DNA from: an uncultured Bacteroidota bacterium
GTDB taxonomy: Bacteria > Bacteroidota > Bacteroidia > Chitinophagales > Saprospiraceae
NCBI GenBank assembly: GCA_903925535.1
Contig: CAIYFY010000251.1
Location: 1 to 50,406, forward strand
Length of the DNA: 50,406 nucleotides
Direction of reading: 5' to 3'
The translations under genes were made by a program, and so were the position numbers. Every line of letters begins with the position of its first letter. Position 1 is the first letter of the stretch. Below are positions 17,620 through 25,798 of the stretch, piece after piece. The notes beneath the pieces were generated by a model. It was not told the origin of the DNA, did no database searches, and saw only the letters and a list, made by a program, of their open reading frames with translations.

Positions 17620-18090
17620 ATGGCTAAATACGCACTCAATATCAACGGAAATAAAGTACAACTGGAGGCGGAACCCGATACGCCGATGCTCTGGGTCATC
17701 CGCGACATGGTCGGTCTGAAGGGCACCAAGTACGGCTGTGGCATGGCACTCTGTGGTGCCTGTACCATCCACGTGAACGGACAACCCGTACGCTCCTGCT
17801 CCACCACCATTGATTCCATCAAAAAGAACGACCAGATTACCACTATCGAGGGTATCTCGGAAAACCTGGACCATATCGTTCAGCAGGCGTGGATAGAGGA
17901 GCAGGTACCCCAGTGCGGATATTGCCAGTCTGGCCAGATTATGTCGGCAGTCGCTCTTCTGAAGGCCATACCCAATCCGACCGACGATGATATAGACACC
18001 TACATGACGGGTAATATCTGCCGCTGTGGCACCTATAATCGCATCCGGAAGGCCATTCACAGGGCCGCCGCCATGCAAAAAGGAAAATAA
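17620..18090 (+). CDS. Molybdenum oxidoreductase 2Fe-2S subunit (IorA-like)
   Basis: 156 residues. Two iron-sulfur sites are intact: a plant-ferredoxin type cluster with Cys40, 45, 48 and 60 ([10 protein letters not shown]...SC) and the second cluster with Cys99, 102, 134 and 136 (QCGYCQSGQ...ICRCG). This is the small subunit of xanthine-oxidase-family enzymes of the isoquinoline 1-oxidoreductase group; it passes electrons from the molybdenum site to an external acceptor. It has no signal peptide, whereas its partner has a Tat signal, so the two are probably exported together. An in-frame start at 17584 would overlap the preceding gene. Confidence 0.93.
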   Translation: MAKYALNINGNKVQLEAEPDTPMLWVIRDMVGLKGTKYGCGMALCGACTIHVNGQPVRSCSTTIDSIKKNDQITTIEGISENLDHIVQQAWIEEQVPQCGYCQSGQIMSAVALLKAIPNPTDDDIDTYMTGNICRCGTYNRIRKAIHRAAAMQKGK

Positions 18091-18115
18091 CCCTGTAACC
18101 CGACCTGTCCAGAAC

Positions 18116-20299
18116 ATGAAAAATACCGGAAATATTACCGTCAACCGCCGCAACTTCCTGCGATATACCAGCCTGACCGGCACAGCACTCATATTAGGCA
18201 TTTCCAGAAGCAACGCTACAGGCACGGCCGTAGTGAGCAACCTGAGCCATGCAGAGGAGGGCTACAACCTCAGTCCGTTCATCATCATTGAAAAATCAGG
18301 AAAAATAACCATTTTCAACACCAAACCCGAAATGGGTCAGGGTACCTTCCAGTCCATCCCGGCCCTGATTGCCGAGGAACTGGAGCTGGCACCCGGTCAG
18401 TTTACCGTCGTACAGACAGGCGGTGAAAAAAAGTTCGGCGACGGACAGGCGGCCGGCGGCAGCTATTCGGTCAGGTCGAGTTACGAGATGATGCGCAAGG
18501 TGGGTGCCTCCGCGCGCGAGATGCTTGTTTCTGCGGCATCAAAACAGTGGAACGTGCCCGTATCAGAGTGTAACGCCGAATTCGCAAGGGTTTTCCACAA
18601 GCCTTCCGGACGAAGCCTGGGATACGGAGAACTGGTGGAAACAGCCGCTACTCTGGCGACGCCGGAGAATCCGCAGCTCAAGGATCCGAAGACATTCAGA
18701 ATGCTCGGGAAATCATCGCGGCGGCCCGATGTGCCGCTGAAAGTATCCGGACAAGCCGTTTTCGGTATTGACGTGGAGGTGCCCGGTATGGTATATGCCT
18801 CGGTGGAGCGCTGCCCCGTTTTCGGCGCCGCTCTGACCGATTTTGATGCTTCCCATGCCACGAAAATAACCGGCGTTGAGCAGGTGGTACCCGTAGAACG
18901 CGTCTTCGGAAACTACAAAACAACCGGTGTAGCCGTGGTGGCTGCCAGCTACTGGGCAGCGCTGAAGGGCCGAAAGGCGCTAAAGGTAAAGTGGGACTAC
19001 CGCGGAAACGAGCAGTTCAACTCCACCGACTACAGTCAGCACCTGCGGGATCTGGCCCGGAATGAAGGCATCACCGATGTCAGCACGGGCGACTTCGACA
19101 CTGCTTTCGCCGGCGGACAAAGCCAGGTTGAAGCGTTTTATGAAACGCCGTTTGTGGCCCATGCCACCATGGAGCCTATGAACTGCACCGCCCACTGGAA
19201 GGAGGGCAACAAACTCGAGATATGGGCATCCACTCAGGTGCCGTCAGACATAATCAATGAATTGCCGGGCATGTTCGGCCTCAGCGCCGACGATATTACG
19301 CTGCATACCTGTTTCAGCGGCGGTGGTTTCGGCAGAAGACTGGCGCTTGATTTTGTCATAGAAGCCGTGAATCTTTCACAGAAAATCAAAAAACCCGTCA
19401 AGCTCATCTGGACAAGGGAAGATGACATGCAGATGGGACCGTATCGTCCGCCGACCTTCTCGGCTATGAAAGGCGCGCTTTCATCCGACGGGAAACTCAC
19501 TGCTTTCCAGCACAAGGTGATTGCCCCCACCATCCTGTCCTTTTTCGTGCCGCAGCAGGACAAAACCAAAGTGGACGAAACCATGGTGGAGGGTATCAGT
19601 CACCAGGCTTACGAGATACCCAACATGAAAAACAGCTTTGTGTATGCCGATTGTCCGGCCCCCTTGCTCTGGTGGCGGTCTGTTACGAGCTCTACCCTCG
19701 CGTTCGCGCACGAGTGTTTTCTCGACGAAATGGCGCACAAGGCCGGAAAGGATCCGCTTAATTTCCGGATGGAGATGCTGACAAAGCAATCGGACACCAA
19801 ACGCGTGCTGCAGAAACTCCGGGAAGTATCCAACTGGGATGCCCCCCTGCCCGAAGGAAAGGGACGCGGAATCGCCCAGTGGGATTTTTTCGCCGGACTG
19901 GCCGGCGAGGTGGTGGAAGTCACCAGGCTGTCTGACAATTCGGTAAAAATTGACAAAGTATATGTGGTCATTGACCTTGGCACCGTGGTTAATCCGGACA
20001 ATGTAAAAGCACAGATGGAGAGTTCTGTAGTGATGGGGATTACCGCGGCTGTGAAGAACGGTATCACCTTCGCCAACGGCAGAACAGAGCAAAGCAACTA
20101 CCACGACAGTCCGGTACTGAGAATCACCGAGTCGCCGGAAGTGGTCGTCCACATACTGGCTGAAGGCGGAAGTAACATTAAAGGCGTGGGAGAGCCCGGA
20201 CTACCGCCCGTAGCGCCTGCACTGGCCAACGCGATATTCGATGCGACAGGCATCAGGCTGCGGAAAATGCCGTTTGACCTGGATGATCTGAAGGGGTGA
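18116..20299 (+). CDS. Molybdopterin-binding subunit of aldehyde/xanthine oxidase family (IorB-like)
   Basis: 727 residues from 18116, 25 nt after the small subunit. It opens with a twin-arginine signal (VNRRNFLRYTSLTG). The family hallmarks follow: GKITIFNTKPEMGQG, MVYASVERCPVFGA, FVAHATMEPMNCTA, HTCFSGGGFGRR, LIWTREDDMQMGPYRP, and GVGEPGLPPVAPALANAIF, whose Glu is the catalytic base. It should hydroxylate an aldehyde or N-heterocycle with water as oxygen source, in the periplasm, via molybdopterin cytosine dinucleotide. No FAD subunit and no XdhC/MocA maturation gene are nearby. The exact substrate cannot be inferred; isoquinoline oxidation is only the namesake. Confidence 0.93.
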   Translation: MKNTGNITVNRRNFLRYTSLTGTALILGISRSNATGTAVVSNLSHAEEGYNLSPFIIIEKSGKITIFNTKPEMGQGTFQSIPALIAEELELAPGQFTVVQTGGEKKFGDGQAAGGSYSVRSSYEMMRKVGASAREMLVSAASKQWNVPVSECNAEFARVFHKPSGRSLGYGELVETAATLATPENPQLKDPKTFRMLGKSSRRPDVPLKVSGQAVFGIDVEVPGMVYASVERCPVFGAALTDFDASHATKITGVEQVVPVERVFGNYKTTGVAVVAASYWAALKGRKALKVKWDYRGNEQFNSTDYSQHLRDLARNEGITDVSTGDFDTAFAGGQSQVEAFYETPFVAHATMEPMNCTAHWKEGNKLEIWASTQVPSDIINELPGMFGLSADDITLHTCFSGGGFGRRLALDFVIEAVNLSQKIKKPVKLIWTREDDMQMGPYRPPTFSAMKGALSSDGKLTAFQHKVIAPTILSFFVPQQDKTKVDETMVEGISHQAYEIPNMKNSFVYADCPAPLLWWRSVTSSTLAFAHECFLDEMAHKAGKDPLNFRMEMLTKQSDTKRVLQKLREVSNWDAPLPEGKGRGIAQWDFFAGLAGEVVEVTRLSDNSVKIDKVYVVIDLGTVVNPDNVKAQMESSVVMGITAAVKNGITFANGRTEQSNYHDSPVLRITESPEVVVHILAEGGSNIKGVGEPGLPPVAPALANAIFDATGIRLRKMPFDLDDLKG

Positions 20300-20333
20300 G
20301 AACCATAATTTCACAAACAGTCAAACGATTATA

Positions 20334-22673
20334 ATGGTCCGGACAGGAACAAACGCTGTACTGATTTCTCTATTCTGGATACTGAGCATCAGTTCGCAGG
20401 CACAAAACTGCACTTACAAGTTATTCCTGTATGATTCTTACGGCGATGGGTGGCAGGGCGGGAAACTGGAGGTAATCATCAATAATGCCAGCACAGGCGT
20501 ATACAGTGCAATCAACCACGGCAATACCGTTGATATTTCTGTAAGCCAGGGTGACAGTCTTGAGTTGATTTACACTCCCGGTGACTACGAAAACGAAAAT
20601 TCATACAAACTCTTTGACGCTTCCTGGAATCTCATCCACGCAGCCGGTCCCAATCCGTCAACCGGAGCCGTATTTTCCACCACAGGAGACTGTATGGCCC
20701 CCGTTTTGCCGGGGGGATACCCTTGCACCTCCATCCCCATTGACACCGGCCAGTGTATTTTTGCCAACAATACCGGAGTGCAGTCTTCGGGACTGAATCC
20801 GGGGTGTGCCATTTACCAGGGCTCCGATTTATGGTTCTCCGTGGTGGTACCGGCAAGCGGAAACCTCATTTTTGAAACTGATTCAGGAAATATTAATGAT
20901 ACAGGCCTTGGCATCTGGAGCGGCAACAGTTGCGACAGCCTGGCACCATTGACCTGCGACGACGATCTGGGCGCGGGGTATTATTCGCGCGTCACACTGG
21001 AGCGGATGACGCCCGGACAGACCCTCTACATACAGGTTTTTGGTTATTCCGGCGCACAGGGATCCTTCCAGCTCTGCGTCAACGAGTATATCCCGGTGAA
21101 CCTGGTGAGTTCAGAACTGCCCATCGTGACGATCAACACCCTCGGGAAACAGATTATACCTGAAACAAAAGTGGATTGCCAGATGGAAATCAGGTACAAA
21201 GGACCCGGCAATCTCACCTTTTTGTCCGACACACCGGACATCTACAACGGCAATGCAGGAATTGAAATAAGAGGAGCCACCTCTTCGGGGTTTCCGCAAA
21301 AACCATTCAACATTGAAACAAGAACCGCAACGGGACAGAATAACAATGTCTCCATACTCGGGATGCCCGAGGAAAATGACTGGGTAATGATTTCCAACTA
21401 TGGCGACCGGTCCCTCCTGCGCAATACCCTTGCCGCCAGGCTTTTCGGAGAGATGGGGCATTACAGCACACGTTTTGCACTCTGCGAAGTACTGATTGAC
21501 AGTTCCTATCAGGGAATATACCTCTGGGGAGAAAAAATAAAGCGCGACAAAAACAGGATTAATATTGCCAGCCTGACCGCAGCAGATACACTCGGAGACG
21601 ATCTGACAGGTGGATACATCCTCCAGCAGAATTTATGGACTGAAAACAACAGCTTTCAGTCGGCCTACTCGCCGGTCAATCACCCGGAGCTGGACATATA
21701 TTACCTCTATGAGTATCCGGCACCCGATGTCATCCATCCCCTGCAGAAAAAATACATCGCTTCCTTCATTGACAGTCTGGAAACATCTCTTTACAGCGTG
21801 CAATTCGCAGATCCCGCGACCGGTTACAGGAAATACCTGGATACCAGATCATTCATTGACTACTTTCTGCTTGGCGAGTTATCAAGAAGCGTGGACGCAT
21901 TCAAAAAGAGCATATTCTATCACAAGGACAAAAATTCCAAAGGTGGCAAACTGAAAGCAGGTCCGGCCTGGGATTTTGACTGGGCATGGAAAAACATCTG
22001 GGGTTGTTCCTCCTTTGAAGCCCTGGACGGCTCCGGTTGGGCCCACGAAATTAACGACTGCGGGCAGCAGGATGTGGGCTCGAACGGCTGGTATATCCGC
22101 ATGTTGCAGGACAGTACCTTCAGAGACGAGCTCCGGTGCACATACGAGGAGTACAGGCAGACCATTTTCGATACAACATACATCTTTTCCTATATAGACA
22201 GTATGGGGTTACTGGTGCAGAACGCACAACTGAGGCACTATTACAAATGGCCGATTCTGGGACAGGTTGTGGTTGCACCGGAAGTAGGTGCCGTTGCGAC
22301 CACATATTACGGGGAGCTCGATACCCTGAAAGGCTGGATAACCCGCCGTCTGCATTGGCTGGACGACAACATCCCCGGCCTGTGCAAAACTTCCGGCACG
22401 GCAACGCCCGGCATATCCGATAACTTGCAGTGCTACCCCAATCCTGCCGGAGACTACTTCATCACAGACTATTACCTTCCGGAAACCACCACCGTATCCA
22501 TACGGCTGTACGGGCCACTGGGTACCGAAGTTTTTACAGCAGCCCGGGAGCTGCAGGATGCAGGACAACATTCGCTCCGGACAAGTACAGCTGGTCTTCC
22601 ACCAGGAGTGTACCTTTTGCGATTTGAAAGCGGGTCGGGTGTAGCCTTCAGGAAAGTGGTTGTAGAGAGGTAG
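20334..22673 (+). CDS. CotH-kinase family secreted protein with T9SS sorting domain
   Basis: 779 residues: signal peptide ending SSQAQ; a roughly 95-residue DSYGDGW domain (CTYKLFLYDSYGDGWQGG); a pre-peptidase-like beta domain (about 125-255) with SDLWFSVVVPASGNLIFETD; then CotH. CotH marks are EIRGATSSGFPQKPFNIE, GDRSLLRNTLAARLFGEM, YQGIYLWGEKIKRDKNRI and GPAWDFDWAWKN. The last 80 residues (YPNPAGDYFI to GVYLLRFES) form a type-A T9SS sorting domain. CotH proteins are atypical protein kinases known from spore coats; in Bacteroidota they are common, surface-exposed and mostly uncharacterised. The opening domain also occurs in the partial protein at 48202. Confidence 0.88.
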   Translation: MVRTGTNAVLISLFWILSISSQAQNCTYKLFLYDSYGDGWQGGKLEVIINNASTGVYSAINHGNTVDISVSQGDSLELIYTPGDYENENSYKLFDASWNLIHAAGPNPSTGAVFSTTGDCMAPVLPGGYPCTSIPIDTGQCIFANNTGVQSSGLNPGCAIYQGSDLWFSVVVPASGNLIFETDSGNINDTGLGIWSGNSCDSLAPLTCDDDLGAGYYSRVTLERMTPGQTLYIQVFGYSGAQGSFQLCVNEYIPVNLVSSELPIVTINTLGKQIIPETKVDCQMEIRYKGPGNLTFLSDTPDIYNGNAGIEIRGATSSGFPQKPFNIETRTATGQNNNVSILGMPEENDWVMISNYGDRSLLRNTLAARLFGEMGHYSTRFALCEVLIDSSYQGIYLWGEKIKRDKNRINIASLTAADTLGDDLTGGYILQQNLWTENNSFQSAYSPVNHPELDIYYLYEYPAPDVIHPLQKKYIASFIDSLETSLYSVQFADPATGYRKYLDTRSFIDYFLLGELSRSVDAFKKSIFYHKDKNSKGGKLKAGPAWDFDWAWKNIWGCSSFEALDGSGWAHEINDCGQQDVGSNGWYIRMLQDSTFRDELRCTYEEYRQTIFDTTYIFSYIDSMGLLVQNAQLRHYYKWPILGQVVVAPEVGAVATTYYGELDTLKGWITRRLHWLDDNIPGLCKTSGTATPGISDNLQCYPNPAGDYFITDYYLPETTTVSIRLYGPLGTEVFTAARELQDAGQHSLRTSTAGLPPGVYLLRFESGSGVAFRKVVVER

Positions 22674-22848
22674 AGAGAGCGGAGACTATTTGAAATCCTG
22701 TGTCAGATGAAAAATTGTACCTTCCCGGGAAAGTGGACTTCGGCGTTGTAAAACTGGTTATTGACCTTCTCTCGACGGGATATTAACTTCCGGGATCAAA
22801 CGTGCGAGCATGAATCTGAGTACAGACGAATTCCGCGACAAGACACCA

Positions 22849-23196
22849 TCAAATAGTATCGGAAGTAAGCGTTGGCTCATCTTCAGCTACGGGTATATTA
22901 CTGTAAAGCACCTCATGCTTTGCCATGATGTTGTGATGAAAGCTTTCCGGGAGCCTCGCCCAGTCGAAGAGTTCTACTATAATGGGTATCGTACTGCGCT
23001 GTATTTTCTCTTTCAGTAGTAAAAATACATCAACGGGCAGTTTTCGCAAGTCTGGCGTCCTGATTACCAGATCCAGGTCACTCCCATCGTGGGCATCACC
23101 GTTTACGCGGCTGCCATACGCCCACACTTCAAATGCTGTGTCAACCCCGGAGAAAATGGTGATCAATTTTTCTCTGTCTTTATCCCTGAGGAGCAT
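22849..23196 (-). CDS. MNT-family nucleotidyltransferase (antitoxin of HEPN-MNT module)
   Basis: 115 residues with the minimal nucleotidyltransferase motif: Gly28-Ser29 followed by Asp40 and Asp42 (YGSRVNGDAHDGSDLDLVI), and a later acidic strand (IIVELFDW). MNT proteins of this type AMPylate and neutralise a HEPN ribonuclease encoded just upstream. Here the HEPN gene is reduced to its C-terminal third (23180-23353) and its stop overlaps this start by 17 nt, the arrangement normal for the module. Without its toxin this copy is probably a relic or a free antitoxin. The active-site residues are intact. Confidence 0.85.
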   Translation of the reverse strand: MLLRDKDREKLITIFSGVDTAFEVWAYGSRVNGDAHDGSDLDLVIRTPDLRKLPVDVFLLLKEKIQRSTIPIIVELFDWARLPESFHHNIMAKHEVLYSNIPVAEDEPTLTSDTI

Positions 23197-23353
23197 GGTT
23201 TTGTTGATTTATAGCCTCGGAAAACTGGCGGGCATCCAGAATAAAACGCGGTATTGAAACCAGCATTTCCTCTGCAAGGTTTACACCATAATCGTGAGCA
23301 GTATTATTTCGGTTTTCACGATATTCCAGAAAGCGTTCGCACAGTTCGCCACT
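23180..23353 (-). pseudogene. Beheaded HEPN toxin (HI0074-type), C-terminal fragment
   Basis: The minus strand reads a 54-57 residue peptide with no start codon at its front: it follows directly, in frame, after the stop of the LiaF-like gene. It contains EYRENRNNTAHDYGVNL, the R-x4-H HEPN ribonuclease motif, and ends QFSEAINQQNHAPQG. Full HEPN partners of MNT proteins are near 130-140 residues, so the N-terminal 60% is lost. The only in-frame ATG gives a tiny peptide. The stop at 23180 overlaps the MNT start at 23196. This is clear evidence of a decayed HEPN-MNT toxin-antitoxin locus. Confidence 0.85.
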
Positions 23354-24094
23354 CTACTTCACCTCTACCCCGCCGAATACAGCGCTACCGTGGATACGAA
23401 GCACTTTATCTGCTTCACCGGAGGCGAATGGCCGGCGGTCGGACACGCCTCCGAGCACAGCCGTGATATCATTTTGAACCCGCCAGTTGCCGGGTACTAT
23501 AATTTCAACGCCCCCGAAGACCGAGTTGACCTCCAGCGACACCACACCATGCAGGTCGGCCTGAGAGAGGTCCACTTTGGCGCCGCCGAAGAAACAATTG
23601 ACTTCTCCGCCCTCAAAATGGCTGGAAACCACCCTTTTTCTGGCGCCGCCGAACATGGCGTTTACACTCAGGCGGTCGGGGGTACTTTCATCAACACCCA
23701 GGTGTACGCCACCGCGCGCGTGCAGGTGTGCGTTGCGTCGCCGCCACGGCTGCAGAAGCATCATCAATCCGGCAACAATAATAGCCAGCGGCCATATAAT
23801 ATGCCTGATATGCAAATCCGGATTGGCATCTTCAATCATCAGCAGGGTGCCGAGTGCCAAAAGGATAGGTCCGCCGGGCTTTTGCACGCCATTTTTACCG
23901 ATCAGATACAGACCGATCAGCAGCAGGATACTGTGGAAGCCGAAAAACCATTCGGGCATCTGAACGCCGGCGGATTTGGCCAGCCACATACTGCCGGCAA
24001 AAACCAGCAGCAAACCGCCGACAATCCGTCCGCGGTTGTTTCTGTTTTCATATTCGCGGTAAGCGCGGTGAGGATTGCTGAATGAGGATTCCAT
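23354..24094 (-). CDS. LiaF-like membrane protein (DUF5668 plus LiaF C-terminal domain)
   Basis: 246 residues. The N-terminal half has four hydrophobic helices (GRIVGGLLLVFAGSMWLAK; FFGFHSILLLIGLYLIG; GPILLALGTLLMI; HIIWPLAIIVAGLMMLL), typical of the LiaF transmembrane domain. The C-terminal half is a beta-helix-like repeat with NAMFGGARKRV, NCFFGGAKVDLSQ, NSVFGGVEIIVP and SAVFGGVEVK, typical of the LiaF/cell-wall-active antibiotic response domain. LiaF-type proteins tune envelope-stress signalling in Firmicutes; the Bacteroidota role is unclear. The minus-strand box TACCTTTG at 24118-24111 is a likely -7 element 17 nt upstream of the start. The end looks intact although the HEPN fragment is fused right behind the stop. 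Confidence 0.82.
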   Translation of the reverse strand: MESSFSNPHRAYREYENRNNRGRIVGGLLLVFAGSMWLAKSAGVQMPEWFFGFHSILLLIGLYLIGKNGVQKPGGPILLALGTLLMIEDANPDLHIRHIIWPLAIIVAGLMMLLQPWRRRNAHLHARGGVHLGVDESTPDRLSVNAMFGGARKRVVSSHFEGGEVNCFFGGAKVDLSQADLHGVVSLEVNSVFGGVEIIVPGNWRVQNDITAVLGGVSDRRPFASGEADKVLRIHGSAVFGGVEVK

Positions 24095-24110
24095 CGTAAA
24101 AATTTTCGCG

Positions 24111-24118
24111 CAAAGGTA
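24111..24118 (-). promoter_or_regulatory. -7 box for the LiaF-like gene
   Basis: Minus-strand TACCTTTG matches TAnnTTTG, placed 17 nt upstream of the ATG at 24094. No clear -33 TTG at the usual distance. Confidence 0.5.
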
Positions 24119-24209
24119 GGGGAAATGGCGCCGTTACACATACCTGGCGTCATTGCTGGCAGTGATATAACGCATTAAAGGTGTTTAAGAATGTTCCAGA
24201 ACCAGTTTC

Positions 24210-24596
24210 TCACATAAAAAAATAGAAAAAGACCACAAGCTGGTGTTTTTGCAAACCTTCAGACCTAGCAATCTGGCGGCCGGTGCTATCGTAGATACGG
24301 TCACCGGCAATCCGACCGGTCAGTCTGCCGGAGCCGTCATAGAGTCGCTCGCCATCCACCCGGCCCACGGATTTACCTGCGGCGTCATAAACACGCATTC
24401 CTTCGATACGCCCGATCTGGCGGCCGGAGCCGTCGTAAATCCGGTTTTTATCATTCCGTCCTATGAACCTGCCGGCGGCGTCGAAAAAACGGTCGCCGTC
24501 TGTCCTGCCCGTCAGGTGACCGGCACTGTCGTAGAGCCTTTGCGCGCTGGTGCTGGTGGAAAAGAGGAGCAGGGCAAGGAAAAGGAGGTATTGCAT
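24210..24596 (-). CDS. Secreted six-repeat protein (16-residue YD-x-x-G-x-x-x-GR repeats)
   Basis: 128 residues: signal peptide (MQYLLFLALLLFSTSTSAQ) followed by six tandem 16-residue units, e.g. RIYDGSGRQIGRIEGM and RVYDAAGKSVGRVDGE, covering about residues 20-115. The unit (aromatic-Asp at 3-4, Gly at 7, Gly-Arg near 11-12) suggests a short beta-hairpin per repeat, so the protein should form a small beta-solenoid or propeller-like stack. Residues after 115 (VVFFYFFM) are unexpectedly hydrophobic and may be read-through of a degenerate seventh unit. I recognise no enzyme motif. It is outside the cytoplasm by its signal. Confidence 0.75.
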   Translation of the reverse strand: MQYLLFLALLLFSTSTSAQRLYDSAGHLTGRTDGDRFFDAAGRFIGRNDKNRIYDGSGRQIGRIEGMRVYDAAGKSVGRVDGERLYDGSGRLTGRIAGDRIYDSTGRQIARSEGLQKHQLVVFFYFFM

Positions 24597-24651
24597 GGCG
24601 GGTGGCAGGTTTGCGGGATAAAGATACTGGACTTTTTGAGTCAGGTAACTC

Positions 24652-24725
24652 TGTTTTGTTTAACCGCAGAGTTACGCAGAGGTAACCGCAGAGTTACGCA
24701 GAGTATTTTCTCTGCGCAGATCTCG
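24652..24725. repeat. Partial copy of the CCGCAGAG palindromic repeat
   Basis: TTTAACCGCAGAGTTACGCA at about 24659 and GTAACCGCAGAGTTACGCAG at about 24682 form a direct duplication, followed by a short CTCTGCGCAGA half. The right arm of the palindrome is mostly missing compared with the copy at 24744. Confidence 0.75.
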
Positions 24726-24743
24726 GAGTGCCGGAATTAACCT

Positions 24744-24850
24744 GGTTTTGTTTAACCGCAGAGTTACGCAGAGGTAACCGCAGAGTAGCACAGAGCATTT
24801 TTCTCTGCGTAACTCTGCGTCGTACTCTGCGTAACTCTGCGGTTAACAAA
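24744..24850. repeat. Full CCGCAGAG palindromic repeat
   Basis: Left arm 24752-24773 (TTAACCGCAGAGTTACGCAG plus AG) is perfectly complementary over 22 bp to the right arm 24825-24846. Inner sub-repeats of CGCAGAG and CTCTGCG sit between them. It shares its first 45 nt or so with the copy at 24652. The structure is that of a REP- or MITE-like intergenic element. I recall similar CCGCAGAG elements in other genomes but cannot verify it. Confidence 0.85.
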
Positions 24851-25028
24851 CATGGTTCGCAGCCTACAAAACCATTTATGGTAGAAGCGCCCCCTGAATT
24901 GGTTCGTGCCATATGAAAATCTGATATTATTGCCTTATCTTTATGTCTGCAAGTAGCTAAGATTAACAGAACCCTGATATCATATTGCGGATAAACATAC
25001 CTGAACATTTCTAAAACAATGCCTGATT

Positions 25029-25754
25029 ATGACAAAGCGAAAATGGTTGTATGTGATTGTTTTTATTCTATTGAGTATTCCTGTGGGAGGATATCTGTTT
25101 CTTTTGCTACTAAGAAGCGCCTCACACGTCAATATTGACAAAAACAAGTTCCCTGTAAGTGGAATAGACATCTCCGAACATACCGGGAAAGTAGATTTCA
25201 GCCAGCTGAAGACGCTGGGTATCGACTTTGTTTATATCAAGGCAACAGAAGGAGCCACCTATACAGACAAAAGATTTGAAATCAACAGTAAAGGTGTGAA
25301 ACAGTCCGGATTGCCGTACGGTTTCTATCATTTTTTCAGATTCAAGAAATCAGGTAAGGAACAGGCCAACAACTTTTTGAATAAAATCAGACAGAATCCG
25401 GGCAAGCTGCCTCCGGTAATTGATGTCGAGGAATGGGGTAACCAGTCATCGGGTAAAAATACAGAAAACCTGAGAGCCGAAATTCGGGCATTCATAGACA
25501 TTGTCGGTAAGAAACTGGGTACTGACATCATGATCTATACAAATCCAAGTACCTATCACCGGCTCATTGAAGGTCATTTTGACAATAAAATATGGATATG
25601 CGCATTTACGGATGAGCCAGATAAGAAAATCAACTGGCAGTTCTGGCAACACAGCCACTACGGAACCATCAAAGGCGTTGAAGGTAATGTTGATCTGAAT
25701 ACGTTTAAGGGAACCAAAGACAATTGGAGATCATTCCTGAGGGAAACTCAATGA
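25029..25754 (+). CDS. Membrane-anchored GH25 lysozyme-like muramidase
   Basis: 241 residues with an N-terminal helix (about 7-29) that anchors or exports the protein. GH25 marks: GIDISEHTGKVDFSQLK with Asp47, FVYIKATEGATY, GFYHFF, the catalytic PPVIDVEEWG (Asp132, Glu134), and the closing WQFWQHSHYGTIKG...VDLNTFKG. It should cut beta-1,4 bonds between MurNAc and GlcNAc in peptidoglycan. Length is normal for a single-domain GH25 with no cell-wall binding repeats. GH25 enzymes are found in phages and in cell-lysis or remodelling roles; no phage genes surround it. The gene looks richer in A/T than the flanks. Confidence 0.9.
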   Translation: MTKRKWLYVIVFILLSIPVGGYLFLLLLRSASHVNIDKNKFPVSGIDISEHTGKVDFSQLKTLGIDFVYIKATEGATYTDKRFEINSKGVKQSGLPYGFYHFFRFKKSGKEQANNFLNKIRQNPGKLPPVIDVEEWGNQSSGKNTENLRAEIRAFIDIVGKKLGTDIMIYTNPSTYHRLIEGHFDNKIWICAFTDEPDKKINWQFWQHSHYGTIKGVEGNVDLNTFKGTKDNWRSFLRETQ

Positions 25755-25798
25755 CAGAAACTTACAACTGGGAAACGTAAAAACTATCCCTCCTCCAG

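Larger units (their letters stand above)
24597..25028. other. 432-bp intergenic region with REP-like palindromes
   Basis: No gene is called. It contains two related palindromic repeat copies (24652-24725 and 24744-24850). Short reading frames crossing them translate the repeat itself and are not credible genes. The last 180 nt lead into the GH25 gene without a clear promoter. Confidence 0.7.

Noticed and set aside
16046..18090. Gabija system (OLD nuclease plus UvrD helicase)
   Set aside because: No helicase gene lies on either side; the next genes are molybdenum oxidoreductase subunits.
24694..25008. Reading frames on both strands (104 and 62 codons) over the palindromic repeats
   Set aside because: The peptides (such as LTAELRRGNRRV) are just the translated CCGCAGAG repeat; the frame changes with the repeat and no signal or domain is present.
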